64,000 nucleotides of DNA from Phyllobacterium sophorae (GCF_003010965.1 NZ_PGGM01000010.1:1-64000), one strand, 5' to 3'; numbered from the stretch's first letter, positions 27,928-37,772 are shown. The notes: a model not told the origin generated them from the letters alone. Program-made: numbers and translations.

Positions 27928-28100
27928 CCGCTCCTTCTTCGAGGACGTCGCAGGCTCAACATAACGAAACGATAGCGGGCAGTGATCAAGCCCGCTTGGG
28001 CTACAACGCACGTCGACTTGGGTGGTGAAGAACTAACGCATTGACGGGGCTCGCGTGTTGCCGATTAGCAACAACAGGATGATCCATTGAGTTTGGGTCG
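27928..28100. repeat. Dispersed palindromic repeat, copy A
   Basis: About 170 bp that aligns, with few changes and small indels, to 37844-38002. The core is a palindrome AGCGGGC (27974-27980), AG, TGATCA, A, GCCCGCT (27990-27996). Both copies lie in the same orientation just upstream of a minus-strand gene (here the XRE regulator leading the ABC-3C operon). In copy B the centre is CGATCG, so both changed bases keep the symmetry. Confidence 0.75.
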
Positions 28101-28433
28101 CTACGCTCGCGCGTTTGGGAATTCGCGAGATTAATCCGACGTTACGAAAAGCAGAGAAGAAGCTTGGCGTAATGCAGACGGCGGAAGGCGGGTCTCTTCC
28201 AGAAAATACCCAGGCCGAGTTCCGCCGTGACATGGCGCGTCTGGGTCTGATGCGAAATCGGCACTCAGGTTGATAACTAGAACGACCGTCCTTGCCGCAG
28301 ACGTCGGCTGAGGTTCGGTCTTCTTTTGCAATTGCGACGCAACTGAGCTAAAGCGCTGGCTATCCATCGTTGCTTCTCTCACTATTGCAGACCATCAGCA
28401 GTGAGAGCAACAGTTCAAGCGTCGGTTCATACA
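28101..28433. other. Intergenic region upstream of the mur-like gene
   Basis: About 330 bp with no convincing gene. It must contain the promoter of the Fur-family gene, but no clear box was picked out. Confidence 0.35.
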
Positions 28434-28889
28434 ATGATGCAGTCCAAGAAAGATATAGCCACGCTTTGCAAGGAAAACGGTTTGCGGCTGACCGGTCCGC
28501 GCCGGGTCATCATGAAAGTCCTGTCAGAAGCAACCGACCACCCTGACGTCGTGGAGTTGCATCGGCGCGTGAACGCGATTGATCGCGGCATTGCGATCGC
28601 CACTGTCTACCGGACGGTCAGCTTGCTGCAGGAGAAGGGCGTCCTGGAATGCCATACATTCGCGGATGGCCGGGCACGTTATGAGCCGGCCCACCAGGAG
28701 CATCACGACCACCTGATCGATGTCGAAACCGGTGACGTGATCGAGTTCCGCTCGGACGAAATCGAACGCCTCCAGGAAGAGATCGCCCGCAAGCACGGAT
28801 TTTCGATCGTCAGCCACAAGCTCGAAATCTACGTGAAGCCGCTCAAGGCCAAAGTGCAACGTCGCGGGAATAGACCGCCGGCGAAGTAG
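28434..28889 (+). CDS. mur: Fur-family regulator, Mur-like (manganese uptake regulator)
   Basis: About 151 residues from the ATG at 28434 (a GTG at 28401 would add 11 residues). Winged helix: LCKENGLRLTGPRRVIMKVL, then IAIATVYRTVSLLQEKGVLE (recognition helix ATVYRTV). The metal-binding and dimerisation domain includes HQEHHDHLIDVETGDVIEF and C-terminal HGFSIVSHKLEIY. It lacks the Cys pairs of a Zn-structural site and the Irr haem motif. It is convergent with sitABCD, and in rhizobia Mur is the Fur homologue that represses sit in response to Mn. Zur or classical Fur is less likely given the neighbour. Confidence 0.82.
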   Translation: MMQSKKDIATLCKENGLRLTGPRRVIMKVLSEATDHPDVVELHRRVNAIDRGIAIATVYRTVSLLQEKGVLECHTFADGRARYEPAHQEHHDHLIDVETGDVIEFRSDEIERLQEEIARKHGFSIVSHKLEIYVKPLKAKVQRRGNRPPAK

Positions 28890-28997
28890 TAAATCAGTGC
28901 CCTCCCTGCGGCGGACGAATGTTCTTCATTTCCGTGAAACGCCATTTTCAGCGTATCGGGGGCCGGTTCGACACCAGCCGCATTGGATAGGCAGATC

Positions 28998-29843
28998 TCA
29001 GCTCGCCTCACGCCGCTCGATTCGCGCGGCCCTGCGGGTAGAGAATATGACAGCGGCGATGAAGACGATGCTCATCAGGAGCACGATGGTCGGGGCCGGT
29101 GCACTGTCAAGGAAGAACGCGAGATAGACGCCGAGGAATGAGGCGATCCCTGCGACAACGACCGAGAGGATCAGCGTGGTGCCAAACTTGCGGGTCAGCA
29201 GAAAGGCGATTGCCCCCGGCGCGATCAGCATGCCGATGGCGAGGATGATGCCGACCGCTTTCAAAGCGCCGACGACGGTCAGCGAAATCAGGCACAGGAG
29301 CCCATAATGCAGAAGCCTGACCCGCAGGCCGACCGCCCTGGCCTGTGCGGGATCGAAGGCGTGCAGCAAGAAATCCCGCCACTTAACGATGATGATGCCG
29401 GCGGTTATCGCCGCGATGATTGCAGTCTCGGCAATGTCCCGGAGGCTGACGCCCAGCATGTCACCAAACAGTATGTGGTCGAGATGCACGTCCGGCTGGA
29501 TCTTGACATAGAGCACCAGCCCGAAACCGAACATGCCGGAGAAGACGATGCCCATCACCGTATCCTGCTTGATGCGGCTGTTGTCCTTGAGAAAACCGGT
29601 CGCCAGCGCGCAGATCATACCGGCGGTAAAGGCGCCAACGGCAAATGGGAAGCCCACGACGTAGGCGATGACGATACCGGGGAAGACAGCGTGACTGATC
29701 GCATCTCCCATCAGCGACCAGCCCTTCAGCACGAGGAAGCACGACAGCAGGGCGGTGGGGATCGCGACCAGCACCGAGATGATGAGCGCGTTGACCATAA
29801 ACTCGAACTGGAACGGCGTGAGTAATGTGTCGAGAATGCTCAT
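28998..29843 (-). CDS. sitD: Manganese/iron ABC transporter permease SitD
   Basis: A protein of 281 residues from the ATG at 29843, which overlaps the sitC stop by 4 bases (a longer frame upstream is an artefact over sitC). ABC-3 family permease with about eight membrane helices; conserved LVLKGWSLMGDAISHAVFPG and GALKAVGIILAIGMLIAPGA, the family 3 metal permease signatures. It forms the membrane channel together with SitC. Last gene of the operon, convergent with the mur-like gene. Confidence 0.93.
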   Translation of the reverse strand: MSILDTLLTPFQFEFMVNALIISVLVAIPTALLSCFLVLKGWSLMGDAISHAVFPGIVIAYVVGFPFAVGAFTAGMICALATGFLKDNSRIKQDTVMGIVFSGMFGFGLVLYVKIQPDVHLDHILFGDMLGVSLRDIAETAIIAAITAGIIIVKWRDFLLHAFDPAQARAVGLRVRLLHYGLLCLISLTVVGALKAVGIILAIGMLIAPGAIAFLLTRKFGTTLILSVVVAGIASFLGVYLAFFLDSAPAPTIVLLMSIVFIAAVIFSTRRAARIERREAS

Positions 29844-30700
29844 AGGCCGGCCTCCAACGTCTGACTTGCCCGCCGGCGCGCGGCGAGCATGCCGTGCTTG
29901 GGCGCAAAGACAAACGCAAGAAGGAAAATCAATGTCTGTAGGACGACAATGATGCCGCCGGTGGCGCCGTCGAGGAAATAGCTGGCATAAGCGCCTGCGA
30001 AGCTGGTCCAAGCTCCCATGGCGACAGCGATGCCGAGCAGGCGCGGAAATCGGTCGGTGAGCAGATAGGCAGTCGCGCCTGGTGTCACCACCATGCAGAT
30101 GACGAGGAAGGCGCCAACGGTCTGGAGCGCCGCCACCGTGGACGCGGAAAGCAGCGTGAAAAACATGATCTTGAGCGCTGTCGGATTGAGCCCGATCGAA
30201 CGGGCATGGCTTTCATCGAAAAAGACAACCATCAGGTCCTTCCACTTCACCAGCAGGATCGCCAGCGAGACAAAGCCGATGATGGCAAGTTGAAGCGTAT
30301 CCTCTGGGGTGATGGCGAGGATATTGCCGAGCACAATGGTCTGGATGTTCACCGAGGTCGGCGACAGCGACACCATGAAGAGGCCAAGACCGAAGAAGGA
30401 CGAGAAAATCAAGCCGATGATGGCGTCCTCCTTCAGCTTGGTACGCTGATTGAGCAACAGCATGGCGGCGGCAGCCAGTCCGCCAGAGAAAAAGGCACCG
30501 ATCGAAAACGGAAGCCCCAGCATGTAGGCGCCGGCGACGCCAGGGACGATGGCATGCGAAAGCGCATCGCCGATCAGCGACCAGCCCTTGAGCATCAAAT
30601 AGCAGGACAGAAAGGCGCAGACCCCGCCGACCAGGGCGGAAACCCACATGGCATTGACCATATAGTTATAGGTAAAGGGTTCGAGGATGAGGTTCATCAA
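29840..30700 (-). CDS. sitC: Manganese/iron ABC transporter permease SitC
   Basis: A protein of 286 residues, ABC-3 family: [20 protein letters not shown] near the N terminus and [20 protein letters not shown] in the C-terminal half, with eight or so hydrophobic helices. It is a paralogue of SitD. It overlaps the sitB stop by 4 bases and the sitD start by 4 bases, so the four genes are translationally coupled. Confidence 0.93.
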   Translation of the reverse strand: MMNLILEPFTYNYMVNAMWVSALVGGVCAFLSCYLMLKGWSLIGDALSHAIVPGVAGAYMLGLPFSIGAFFSGGLAAAAMLLLNQRTKLKEDAIIGLIFSSFFGLGLFMVSLSPTSVNIQTIVLGNILAITPEDTLQLAIIGFVSLAILLVKWKDLMVVFFDESHARSIGLNPTALKIMFFTLLSASTVAALQTVGAFLVICMVVTPGATAYLLTDRFPRLLGIAVAMGAWTSFAGAYASYFLDGATGGIIVVLQTLIFLLAFVFAPKHGMLAARRRASQTLEAGL

Positions 30701-31602
30701 GTCCGCTCCCCATTGCCCGTTGCAGCATCACGCGCGGTGGGTTTGTCGTTATAAAGGACGAGCGGACGTTCATCATCGGTGATGAGATCGAGCGCATGTG
30801 GCTTGCTGCCTTTGGCCTCGTGCAGTACGAAGTGGCGAAGCACACCGCCAAAGGTCTTTTCGAGGTTCGCCTGTGTGAAGGTCTCTGTCGTCGCGCCGTA
30901 AGCGAGCACGGTGCCGTTGATCAGCACTGTCCGGTCGCAGAACTCCGGTACACTGCCGAGGTTATGGGTGGAGACCAGGATTACCCTGCCCTCGTCGCGC
31001 AACCCGCGCAGGAGCTTGACAATACTATCCTCGGTCTTGACATCGACGCCGGTGAAAGGCTCATCGAGCAGGATGACACGACCATTCTGCGCCAGCGCGC
31101 GGGCCAGGAAGACCCGCTTTTTCTGCCCGCCCGAAAGCTCGCCGATCTGGCGCTTGCGGAAATCGCTCATGCCCACACGGGCGAGTGCGGACGACACCGC
31201 CTCATGATCGGCGGCTCTAGCAATGCGCATCATGCCCATATGGCCGTAGCGGCCCATCATGACAACATCTTCGACCAGAACCGGGAAGTTCCAGTCAACG
31301 TCCTCGCTTTGCGGCACATAGGCCACGAGGTTCTTCTTGAGCGCGAGGTCGACTGGCTGGCCAAGAATGGAGATATCGCCCCTTGCGAGGCGGACGAAGC
31401 CCATGATCGCCTTGAACAGCGTCGACTTTCCCGAACCATTGACCCCGACAAGCGCGGTGATCGTGCCCGTCGGGATCTGGAAGCTCGCATCACGCAGCGC
31501 GGTATGGCCGTTGCGATAGGTGACGGTGGCGCCCCGCACGGCAAGCCCAGAGCCCGCACCCGAAGACCGCGCGGGGGAAATAGGTGAAACGAAGGCGTTC
31601 AT
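30697..31602 (-). CDS. sitB: Manganese/iron ABC transporter ATPase SitB
   Basis: A protein of 301 residues. Walker [12 protein letters not shown] (53-63), Q-loop [13 protein letters not shown] (typical of metal-type importers), signature [15 protein letters not shown], Walker [13 protein letters not shown] and H-switch VSTHNLG. It powers SitCD. The last 60 residues ([20 protein letters not shown] onward) form the extension usual in SitB/MntB proteins. The start overlaps the sitA stop. Confidence 0.93.
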   Translation of the reverse strand: MNAFVSPISPARSSGAGSGLAVRGATVTYRNGHTALRDASFQIPTGTITALVGVNGSGKSTLFKAIMGFVRLARGDISILGQPVDLALKKNLVAYVPQSEDVDWNFPVLVEDVVMMGRYGHMGMMRIARAADHEAVSSALARVGMSDFRKRQIGELSGGQKKRVFLARALAQNGRVILLDEPFTGVDVKTEDSIVKLLRGLRDEGRVILVSTHNLGSVPEFCDRTVLINGTVLAYGATTETFTQANLEKTFGGVLRHFVLHEAKGSKPHALDLITDDERPLVLYNDKPTARDAATGNGERT

Positions 31603-32516
31603 TGCGACAGTCCCTGCGTCAGGCCCTTTTCGACCGTGTCGGAGGTTACGCGAAGAAGGTCGATATAGGTCGGAACCGGACCGTCGGCATCGCTCAGCGA
31701 GTCGACATAAAGGACGCCGCCATAAAGGGTTGCTGTCTCGCGGGCCACCTGCCTGGCAGGTTTGTCGGAAATCGTGCTTTCGCTGAAGACGGCAACGATC
31801 TTATTGGCCTTGACCGCATCGATGACCTTGCGAACCTGTTGCGGCGTGCCCTGCTGGTCGGCGTTGATCGGCCAGAGATAAAGTTCCTTCAGGCCAAAGT
31901 CGCGTGTGAGATAGCTGAACGCTCCCTCGCTCGACACTAGCCAGCGTTTGTCCGCCGGGATTGCGTCGAGCTTCGCCCGGATCGGCGCTATCGCTGCTGT
32001 GATCTTCTTTTTGTAGGCCTCGGCATTGGCCTTGTAGGTCTCGGCATTCTTCGGATCGTGCTTCACGAAAGCGTCGCGGATGTTGTCGACATAGATCAGC
32101 GCATTCTTCGGTGACATCCAGGCATGGGGGTTGGGCTTGCCAGCGTAAGGTCCTTCGGCGATGCCCATCGGTTCGACCCCATCGGAGACGACTGCGCCCG
32201 GCACGTCTTCCAGGTTCTGGAAGAATTTCTCGAACCACAGCTCGAGATTGAGCCCGTTCCAGAGGATGAGCTGCGCGCCTTGCGCTTTCTGGATATCGCC
32301 CGGTGTCGGCTGATAATTGTGAATCTCGGCCCCCGGCTTGGTGATCGATTCCACGATCGCGGCGTCCCCCGCCACGTTCTTCGCCATATCCGCGATCACG
32401 GTGAAGGTGGTTACGGCCTTGAACTTCTCCTGGGCAAGCGCGGATCCTGTTATGACGCCAAGCGCCATTGCTCCTGTAACCCCCACGAGAAACCTGCGTC
32501 TGACGCGATCAAACAT
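31599..32516 (-). CDS. sitA: Manganese/iron periplasmic binding protein SitA
   Basis: A cluster A-I metal-binding protein of about 305 residues. I favour the ATG at 32516, 10 bases after AAGGA. The longest frame starts at 32555 but would place the candidate regulator box inside the gene. Signal peptide [20 protein letters not shown], cleavage near ALA-Q. Metal ligands: His66 in [11 protein letters not shown], His131 in PNPHAWMSP, the Glu in [10 protein letters not shown] and the Asp in [10 protein letters not shown]. It delivers Mn2+ (or Fe2+) to SitCD. Confidence 0.92.
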   Translation of the reverse strand: MFDRVRRRFLVGVTGAMALGVITGSALAQEKFKAVTTFTVIADMAKNVAGDAAIVESITKPGAEIHNYQPTPGDIQKAQGAQLILWNGLNLELWFEKFFQNLEDVPGAVVSDGVEPMGIAEGPYAGKPNPHAWMSPKNALIYVDNIRDAFVKHDPKNAETYKANAEAYKKKITAAIAPIRAKLDAIPADKRWLVSSEGAFSYLTRDFGLKELYLWPINADQQGTPQQVRKVIDAVKANKIVAVFSESTISDKPARQVARETATLYGGVLYVDSLSDADGPVPTYIDLLRVTSDTVEKGLTQGLSQ

Positions 32517-32533
32517 GTTCATCATTTCCTTAT

Positions 32534-32592
32534 TGCGAATGCGTTGCAAATGCACCTGTATTGGGCCCGCGCCGAGTTTGCAAGTGCGAACT
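32534..32592 (-). promoter_or_regulatory. sit promoter region with two candidate Mur/Fur-family boxes
   Basis: Two similar TTGCAA-rich motifs lie upstream of sitA: TTGCGAATGCGTTGCAAAT at 32534-32552 and TTTGCAAGTGCGAAC at 32577-32591. TTGCAA/TTGCGAA half sites of this kind resemble rhizobial manganese-responsive elements bound by Mur. The assignment rests on motif style and position. Confidence 0.5.
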
Positions 32593-32720
32593 AATTGCAG
32601 AATGGTTTGACTTTGCGTTATTTTTCACGGCTCTCCAGATCGAAGCCGCACTGCGCAAGGTGATTCAGGATGCGGTGGTCACAATACACGTAGAGCCGGA
32701 AGAAAAAGCGAACACATAAA

Positions 32721-33023
32721 TTGACTAAACAAGATGTCGGGTGCTCGAATAAGCACCTATGTCCTCTACGGGGAAGCCGGCTCGCGCTGCTGCATGCTCA
32801 ATGGGGCCGCGGCGCGAACGTCCAGCTTGGGGATGAAATCATCATAGCATCCAGCGTCTACTGCCAGATCGATGAAGCGATCGAGATGAAGCCCAAGGTA
32901 CTGGTGTTCGACCAAGACAACGAGATCATCAACCGGATTACCTACGACCTCTTCCGGCGACCGGACGGCTCACTGGATATGACGATAAAGAGTTCGGCCG
33001 ATGGCATCGAATCCGATTGGTGA
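32721..33023 (+). CDS. Small hypothetical protein
   Basis: An open frame of 100 codons (TTG start) without a recognised family. The second half ([20 protein letters not shown] then [20 protein letters not shown]) has protein-like composition and codon use; the first half looks less convincing, so a shorter gene is possible. Isolated between the sit promoter and a repeat. Confidence 0.35.
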   Translation: MTKQDVGCSNKHLCPLRGSRLALLHAQWGRGANVQLGDEIIIASSVYCQIDEAIEMKPKVLVFDQDNEIINRITYDLFRRPDGSLDMTIKSSADGIESDW

Positions 33024-33339
33024 CGAACGGAGTCGATCGAACTTCAGCCGAACCGGGGGCGATCAATCCTGTTGCAACCTGAACGGCGCCATCCTATGAG
33101 CACTTGACGACCGGTGGCTGCACAACGCCAACCGCCCTGATCGATGCTCCCAGAAGAAGCAATCGTGAACTCAATACATGCGTTCGAAGAGCAGGCTGTG
33201 GCCGTCTGTTCCTGAAGCCGCACCTAATCTTGCCTTTGCGATTCATCGAACGTGTGCGATGCGATCCAGGCTCCTGTCCAAAAAGGCTTCTGCAATTAAC
33301 AACAGTCAAGCATTTTGGCTAAGTCAGCCTTCCATGGGG

Positions 33340-33380
33340 CTGGCGGAAGCTCGTGCGCTTCTTTTCACACGCCAGACCTC
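33340..33380. repeat. 41-bp hairpin repeat, copy 1
   Basis: Matches 44170-44210 at 40 of 41 positions. Outer arms CTGGCG and CGCCAG enclose a second small palindrome (GAAGC...GCTTC) and a CTTTTCACA tract. Same orientation as copy 2. Confidence 0.7.
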
Positions 33381-33467
33381 TAAGGGGGTGCGATTTAACC
33401 AAATATGCTCAATTGGCGGGTTATTGCCGAAAGAGCATTTGCTCGAGCAGAATGTTCAAACACCCCC

Positions 33468-33629
33468 ATGGAGTTGGCTATGATGCCGGATGATCCGCTG
33501 CATACGAGAGATATGGTTATCATTGCCGCTATGATCGTGGTGGGCGTCTTCGTGTTCAGCGCCGTTGCCTCGGCCGTTGGCAAAACCAAGCATAACTTCG
33601 CTGCACCGCCGGCCGTTGCGCGAGATTAG
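33468..33629 (+). CDS. Possible small single-pass membrane protein
   Basis: A frame of 53 codons from the ATG at 33468: a short polar start, one hydrophobic helix (MVIIAAMIVVGVFVFSAVAS) and a short basic/polar tail. No family recognised. It lies about 90 bp after a hairpin repeat. Confidence is low because the gene is short and the ribosome site weak. Confidence 0.35.
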   Translation: MELAMMPDDPLHTRDMVIIAAMIVVGVFVFSAVASAVGKTKHNFAAPPAVARD

Positions 33630-34088
33630 AGCTAAGACAGCCCGGACCAAGGGGGCGATTGCCTATTTGTGCAGGGTCAGCCATTCGAACGAATTGGCCA
33701 GGCAAACACCAAGCTCAGCTCCGCGGAACCCGACAACGCCGTCCACACCGATAGCCGAAGCAGGTTTCGCTATTATAATGGCTAGCACGACTACCCAGGA
33801 TATGAAGATGGCTCAAAGTCAGGATGAGATGGTGCCTAGTTTTATCGAATACGCTTCAATCCTTAACAATAGCGATGCCATCCCGGCAAAACGAAAGAGA
33901 CACGTGCACAGGCAAGCAAGACCTCTGGAACTGCGGTTACCCGGCAACGAGCGCGCGAATTGGCGGATACAGGTTGAGTTGAATTGATCGGGGCAAAGAC
34001 AGTGTGGAAAAAGACGTGCGATCGTTGCACGAGGTACGACAAGACCTGATAGAAAGGCAACTCTCTTACTCGTTTTGAAAGGCATGAG
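33630..34088. other. Intergenic region, no identifiable gene
   Basis: About 460 bp. Frames present are low in coding character. GAAAGG at 34076-34081 is the ribosome site of the next small gene. Confidence 0.35.
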
Positions 34089-34406
34089 ATGAGCGACGAC
34101 GATTTGACTGAAGAGGAGGAGCGCCGCATGGCTGCTAACCTGATGATAGGCAGGAAAAAGTCGGCCCCAATCGTCGAGCTACGCAAAAGCCGATCGAAAG
34201 TGAAGATCGAGCTCGTAACTCTACGGTTTGTCCAGCATGTAGACCGCCTGACCAAAGAGTGGTTGTGGTGCGTCGTTGAGCAAAAAGGCGATAAGTGCTG
34301 GTTTGAGATCGAAAAATACGAGGATCGCAAGAAAGCCCAGATCGCCGCCGATAATTATCAAGGTGCCGGCGACAAGGTGGAATGGTGCGAAAAGAAGGTG
34401 TGGTAG
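34089..34406 (+). CDS. Conserved-looking hypothetical protein, 105 residues
   Basis: A charged protein beginning MSDDDLTEEEERRMAANLMI with LVTLRFVQHVDRLTKEWLWC and DKVEWCEKKVW at the end. GAAAGG lies 7 bases upstream of the ATG. Composition (many Lys, Glu, Trp) and a compact predicted alpha/beta layout suggest a real small cytoplasmic protein. I do not recognise the family and no neighbour suggests a role. Confidence 0.5.
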   Translation: MSDDDLTEEEERRMAANLMIGRKKSAPIVELRKSRSKVKIELVTLRFVQHVDRLTKEWLWCVVEQKGDKCWFEIEKYEDRKKAQIAADNYQGAGDKVEWCEKKVW

Positions 34407-34897
34407 ACCTCGTCCAATCCATCTGCGATGAGTACTCCGCGGACATCATCGAGGGCCGCGCCTATCCGGGCGTTCGCAAACGCGAGCGATAGTCACAATG
34501 AGCCGCATTTTGAGGAAGTACGGCGAGGAAAATTTTCGCATGGATAGCCCGCTCAGAAATGTCATCTCATTCTCCGGACTTTCGTTTTTGATCGCCGCCA
34601 TTCTATCATCCATGCGGCTTAAGCGGTTAGCGTCGGGCGGGTTGAAGCCCCTGTAACTTACACTCACGTCCCACCATGTCGGGTATTCACCGCACCTTCT
34701 AGAATTTATCCTACGCACGCACTTAGCATATCAAAATATAATGGCTAAGCGTTGCAATTGGTGGCAGATTTCAATCGGCGATCCAATGTAGCGGGCATAG
34801 CATGAAGCGCGCACGATGTTCGAATTTCCTCCGGCAGCGACGGTTAATCCGAAAATTCGCCCGCCAATCGGCCCGTCGAAGTGGAACCGTGGCTTGG
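34407..34897. other. Intergenic region, no identifiable gene
   Basis: About 490 bp before the HicB-like gene. A minus-strand frame at 34446-34718 has little coding character. No hicA-like gene was found here. Confidence 0.35.
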
Positions 34898-35101
34898 ATG
34901 TATCGCGACTATGTTTGCACCATCGCCATGGACGCAAACAATGGTCAATTTGTTGGAGCCATTGCAGGCATCGATCATGGCTCGACCCTTTCCGGCAAAA
35001 ATGCGGACGAACTACGGACAGCGATGCATCATGCCGTCGATGCCCATTTAAATGTTGATGTTGCGTTTGAAGAGGATGGCGAGACCGATAGAGCGAATTG
35101 A
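34898..35101 (+). CDS. HicB-like antitoxin-domain protein, orphan and short
   Basis: From the ATG at 34898 the 67-residue product reads MYRDYVCTIAMDANNGQFVG, GIDHGSTLSGKNADELRTAM and HHAVDAHLNVDVAFEEDGE. This is the partial RNase-H-like fold of HicB antitoxins (YxAxxxxDxxxGxFxGxxxGl...sxxelxxaxxxavdxyl). No hicA toxin gene lies beside it and the C-terminal DNA-binding domain of full HicB is missing. It is either an orphan fold protein or a remnant of a toxin-antitoxin pair. An upstream in-frame ATG (34802) is less likely because homology begins at 34898. Confidence 0.55.
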   Translation: MYRDYVCTIAMDANNGQFVGAIAGIDHGSTLSGKNADELRTAMHHAVDAHLNVDVAFEEDGETDRAN

Positions 35102-35579
35102 CCATCAATTGGTCTGTGCCAAAATGTGTTCCGTTTCGCGATCCTAACAGACCATCGTTCGTATTCTGAAAAATTAGCTGGTGGTGGTTTTGATGCTAGC
35201 CCTTCGTGGATTTTCCCCCTCGGCCCGGTATTTCCGAGATCTTCCAGGCGAAGCCGTATTTGGAGTGACGGCTTGCCGTCGCCGCATTTGTCGGGGTTAG
35301 TGTTTCAAACCATTGACCAAACGCTTTGCCGTCTCCCTCTCGTGTGAAGCGAGCAGTGGGAGCCATAGATATGGTCGGTTGATGGACGGATGAGGTGTCG
35401 CGCCTGGAACGCAGGCAGAATGTGACAATTGCGTAACAAAAGCCGCGTCGATCTAGCCATTTTATTTATTGCTTGCCTCAAATTTACATAAAATTATGCC
35501 CTTATTTCATGGTCAAGATTCGCTTCTGATAAAGTGCACTGCCGTCAGAGCACTGGCAGGGGTAGTCAAGGTGGCCGAG
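35102..35579. other. Intergenic region, no identifiable gene
   Basis: About 480 bp, AT-rich around 35450-35500, which may hold the promoter of the next gene. Nothing else seen. Confidence 0.3.
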
Positions 35580-36152
35580 ATGACCAAATTCAGCAAGGCA
35601 GCGGTACCGGCGCAGGTCCGTGACATTGCTTGGCTTAAGCACATCAAACCGATCCGCAGGACGATGTCCTTTTCACAAGGCAAGGCGCTTGTTCACCAGA
35701 TTTTCGACGATGCCGAGGTTGCCCGCCCCTTCGTAAAATGCTTGCCGACACACCATCGCACGCATGGATTTGCCACTCAGGAACACGAGATCTTCCTGCA
35801 GGATAGGACGTGGGACGACACCGTCATCCAATGCGCTTCAGAGCTGTTGCTCGGGCCGGTCGACAATCTGGCGATCAGCAACAAGGACAGTGTCGGGCAG
35901 GAGGCACTGGAGAACTATCTGCATCTCGCGACATGCTACACCGGAATGGATCGGCGAGCGCTTGAGGCCTATGCGGCGGAACTCTCCGCAATTGCCGGCC
36001 TCAACATTCGGCCTCGCCTGCGGGTTGGTCCCTCGCATTCCACTTGGGCGGAGATCAAGCCCGGCGACAGCCTTTACGAAACAGCCGTCGGCACCGGATG
36101 CCGGCTTTACAAACGCTATGGCGAACCACAGCCGTTGCGCGACGCTGAATAG
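35580..36152 (+). CDS. Hypothetical protein, about 190 residues
   Basis: The frame is open from 35469; the ATG at 35580 has AAGGTGG 6 bases upstream and is preferred, the ATG at 35496 being an alternative. The protein reads MTKFSKAAVPAQVRDIAWLK, RRTMSFSQGKALVHQIFDDA and GPSHSTWAEIKPGDSLYETA. No family recognised and no signal peptide. Codon use is GC-rich and gene-like. It is convergent with the CHAD protein gene, only 24 bp apart. Confidence 0.5.
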   Translation: MTKFSKAAVPAQVRDIAWLKHIKPIRRTMSFSQGKALVHQIFDDAEVARPFVKCLPTHHRTHGFATQEHEIFLQDRTWDDTVIQCASELLLGPVDNLAISNKDSVGQEALENYLHLATCYTGMDRRALEAYAAELSAIAGLNIRPRLRVGPSHSTWAEIKPGDSLYETAVGTGCRLYKRYGEPQPLRDAE

Positions 36153-36176
36153 GAGATCGCATTCCGGGCGAGCCCC

Positions 36177-37772
36177 TCAGCAGGGCCAGAACGGTGCTGT
36201 GCGCTTGAACTTGCGCCACCGGTTGTTCAACCGGTCGGCGCCCGCAAGCTCGCGATGTCCTTGCCAGCCGGCTACCGCGCCGATGGCGCAATGTACATCG
36301 GGACTATGCACACCTTCCCGGATACCGGACAATAATGTTCGCGAGGTTTTGATGTCATTGGCTTCGCCCAAGGCATCCTGTAGCCGCGACAGTTGCCTGA
36401 GATATTCCTTGGACGAGGCCTCACTGGAACAAAGCGGCAGAAAGAACTCTGTGGCGTAGCGCAATTTTTTCAAGGTAAGTCGCAGCTTGTGGCGTGCTTC
36501 CGGTCGCATCTGGCGGAAGTGATGCCCGCGCTTGAGGGCCTTGCGCTCGAGGCGGGTAAGGACGCGGGCGGCAAACTTCGTCAACGGTTCGGTGAATATA
36601 CCCAAATCCTCACCTGAAACTTCATTGCGCCAGCTTTTCTGCTCGATGGCGAGCCCCAGCGACAACAGAAAGCGGTTAGTTTGCGGGTCGGCAATGCTTT
36701 CGCGCATTTCCTGATAGGCTTGATCCCGGAAGGGAGCGCTGGCGTCGCGCAGTGCGGAGAATTCAATTTCCGGGAGATTCGCCTTCTCGAGATCAGCGAG
36801 TGTTGAATCGATAAAGACATCCCAATTCCGAGCCGGTCCCAATGTCCGTGCGAAGCGCTTTGCTTCGGCATCAAGCGCCTGCAGCGAGGGCGCGTCGAGC
36901 TCACGCCGCAGAAAATACAAAGCCGTGTGCAAACGCCGCAAGGCTACGCGCAGCTGGTGCACACCTTCGGGTTCACGGTCACTTGTCGCGGGGCAAAGAT
37001 TGGACAGTATCTGTTGGTGACAGCCCGACAACAGTTTGGCAATCCCCTCATCGACGCTGTCTTCGCGGCGAAGATTTGACGAACCAGCCTTCATCGCCAC
37101 CGGATGAATACCCAGCGCCAGCGCATAGCCGCGTGCGGATTTGCTCTGCGTTTCAAGGCAGAGCGGCGCAACATCCAACAAGCCGAGACCCAACTGGTAA
37201 AGCGCCGCGGTCCTGCCCTGTTTCAGTTCAAGCTCGATTTCCGATACCGGCTCCTGCTCGGCTCCGGCTTCGATCACACCGTCGTCGAACGCAACTTCGA
37301 TCTGCCCATCCGGCACATCGACGGCAATCGCATGACGCCGTATCCTGGTGACAAGGATCGGCACAAGCTGATCGACGGGAATCGTGTTGAAAATCCCGTC
37401 AATTTCGGCCGTTGGCAACACGCTAAGATCAGGGGCGCGCGTCCCGACCGATGCTTCCCATTCCTCGCGCGCCAACGGACCATTGGCCGCCAAACGTTTG
37501 ACCGTTTGCGTAAAGTGTTTGCCGCTGCGCCGAACCCGCAAGGAAAGGCCGGCGTCAAACAGCCGGTGATCCGTCGTGTCGTAATACGTCGCTTCCAACC
37601 GGCGGATTGTTCCCTTGTTGCGCGCGCATTGTAGTATACCGGGTGAGGTTCGAACCTGATTGAGGGCGCTCGGTAAGGCACGCAGCTTCAACTCAGTTTC
37701 AATGGGCGCAAAGCTGGGGGCAGCTCCATTATTGCCGTTGCCTGCCTGGTTTCCGGTGCCGCGGACCGCCAT
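36177..37772 (-). CDS. CYTH-CHAD domain protein (triphosphatase-like / polyphosphate-associated)
   Basis: A protein of 531 residues from the ATG at 37772, preceded by GGGAG; the frame runs further upstream into a dispersed repeat, which is not coding. The N-terminal CYTH domain opens with the diagnostic ETELKLRAL (ExExK) followed by LEATYYDTTDHRLFDAGLSL and FTQTVKRL. The C-terminal CHAD domain has helical His/Arg repeats (GVHQLRVALRRLHTALYFLR, ARHKLRLTLKKLRYATEFFL, LSRLQDALGEANDI). CYTH enzymes hydrolyse inorganic triphosphate, and CHAD domains bind polyphosphate. It is monocistronic here. Confidence 0.88.
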   Translation of the reverse strand: MAVRGTGNQAGNGNNGAAPSFAPIETELKLRALPSALNQVRTSPGILQCARNKGTIRRLEATYYDTTDHRLFDAGLSLRVRRSGKHFTQTVKRLAANGPLAREEWEASVGTRAPDLSVLPTAEIDGIFNTIPVDQLVPILVTRIRRHAIAVDVPDGQIEVAFDDGVIEAGAEQEPVSEIELELKQGRTAALYQLGLGLLDVAPLCLETQSKSARGYALALGIHPVAMKAGSSNLRREDSVDEGIAKLLSGCHQQILSNLCPATSDREPEGVHQLRVALRRLHTALYFLRRELDAPSLQALDAEAKRFARTLGPARNWDVFIDSTLADLEKANLPEIEFSALRDASAPFRDQAYQEMRESIADPQTNRFLLSLGLAIEQKSWRNEVSGEDLGIFTEPLTKFAARVLTRLERKALKRGHHFRQMRPEARHKLRLTLKKLRYATEFFLPLCSSEASSKEYLRQLSRLQDALGEANDIKTSRTLLSGIREGVHSPDVHCAIGAVAGWQGHRELAGADRLNNRWRKFKRTAPFWPC

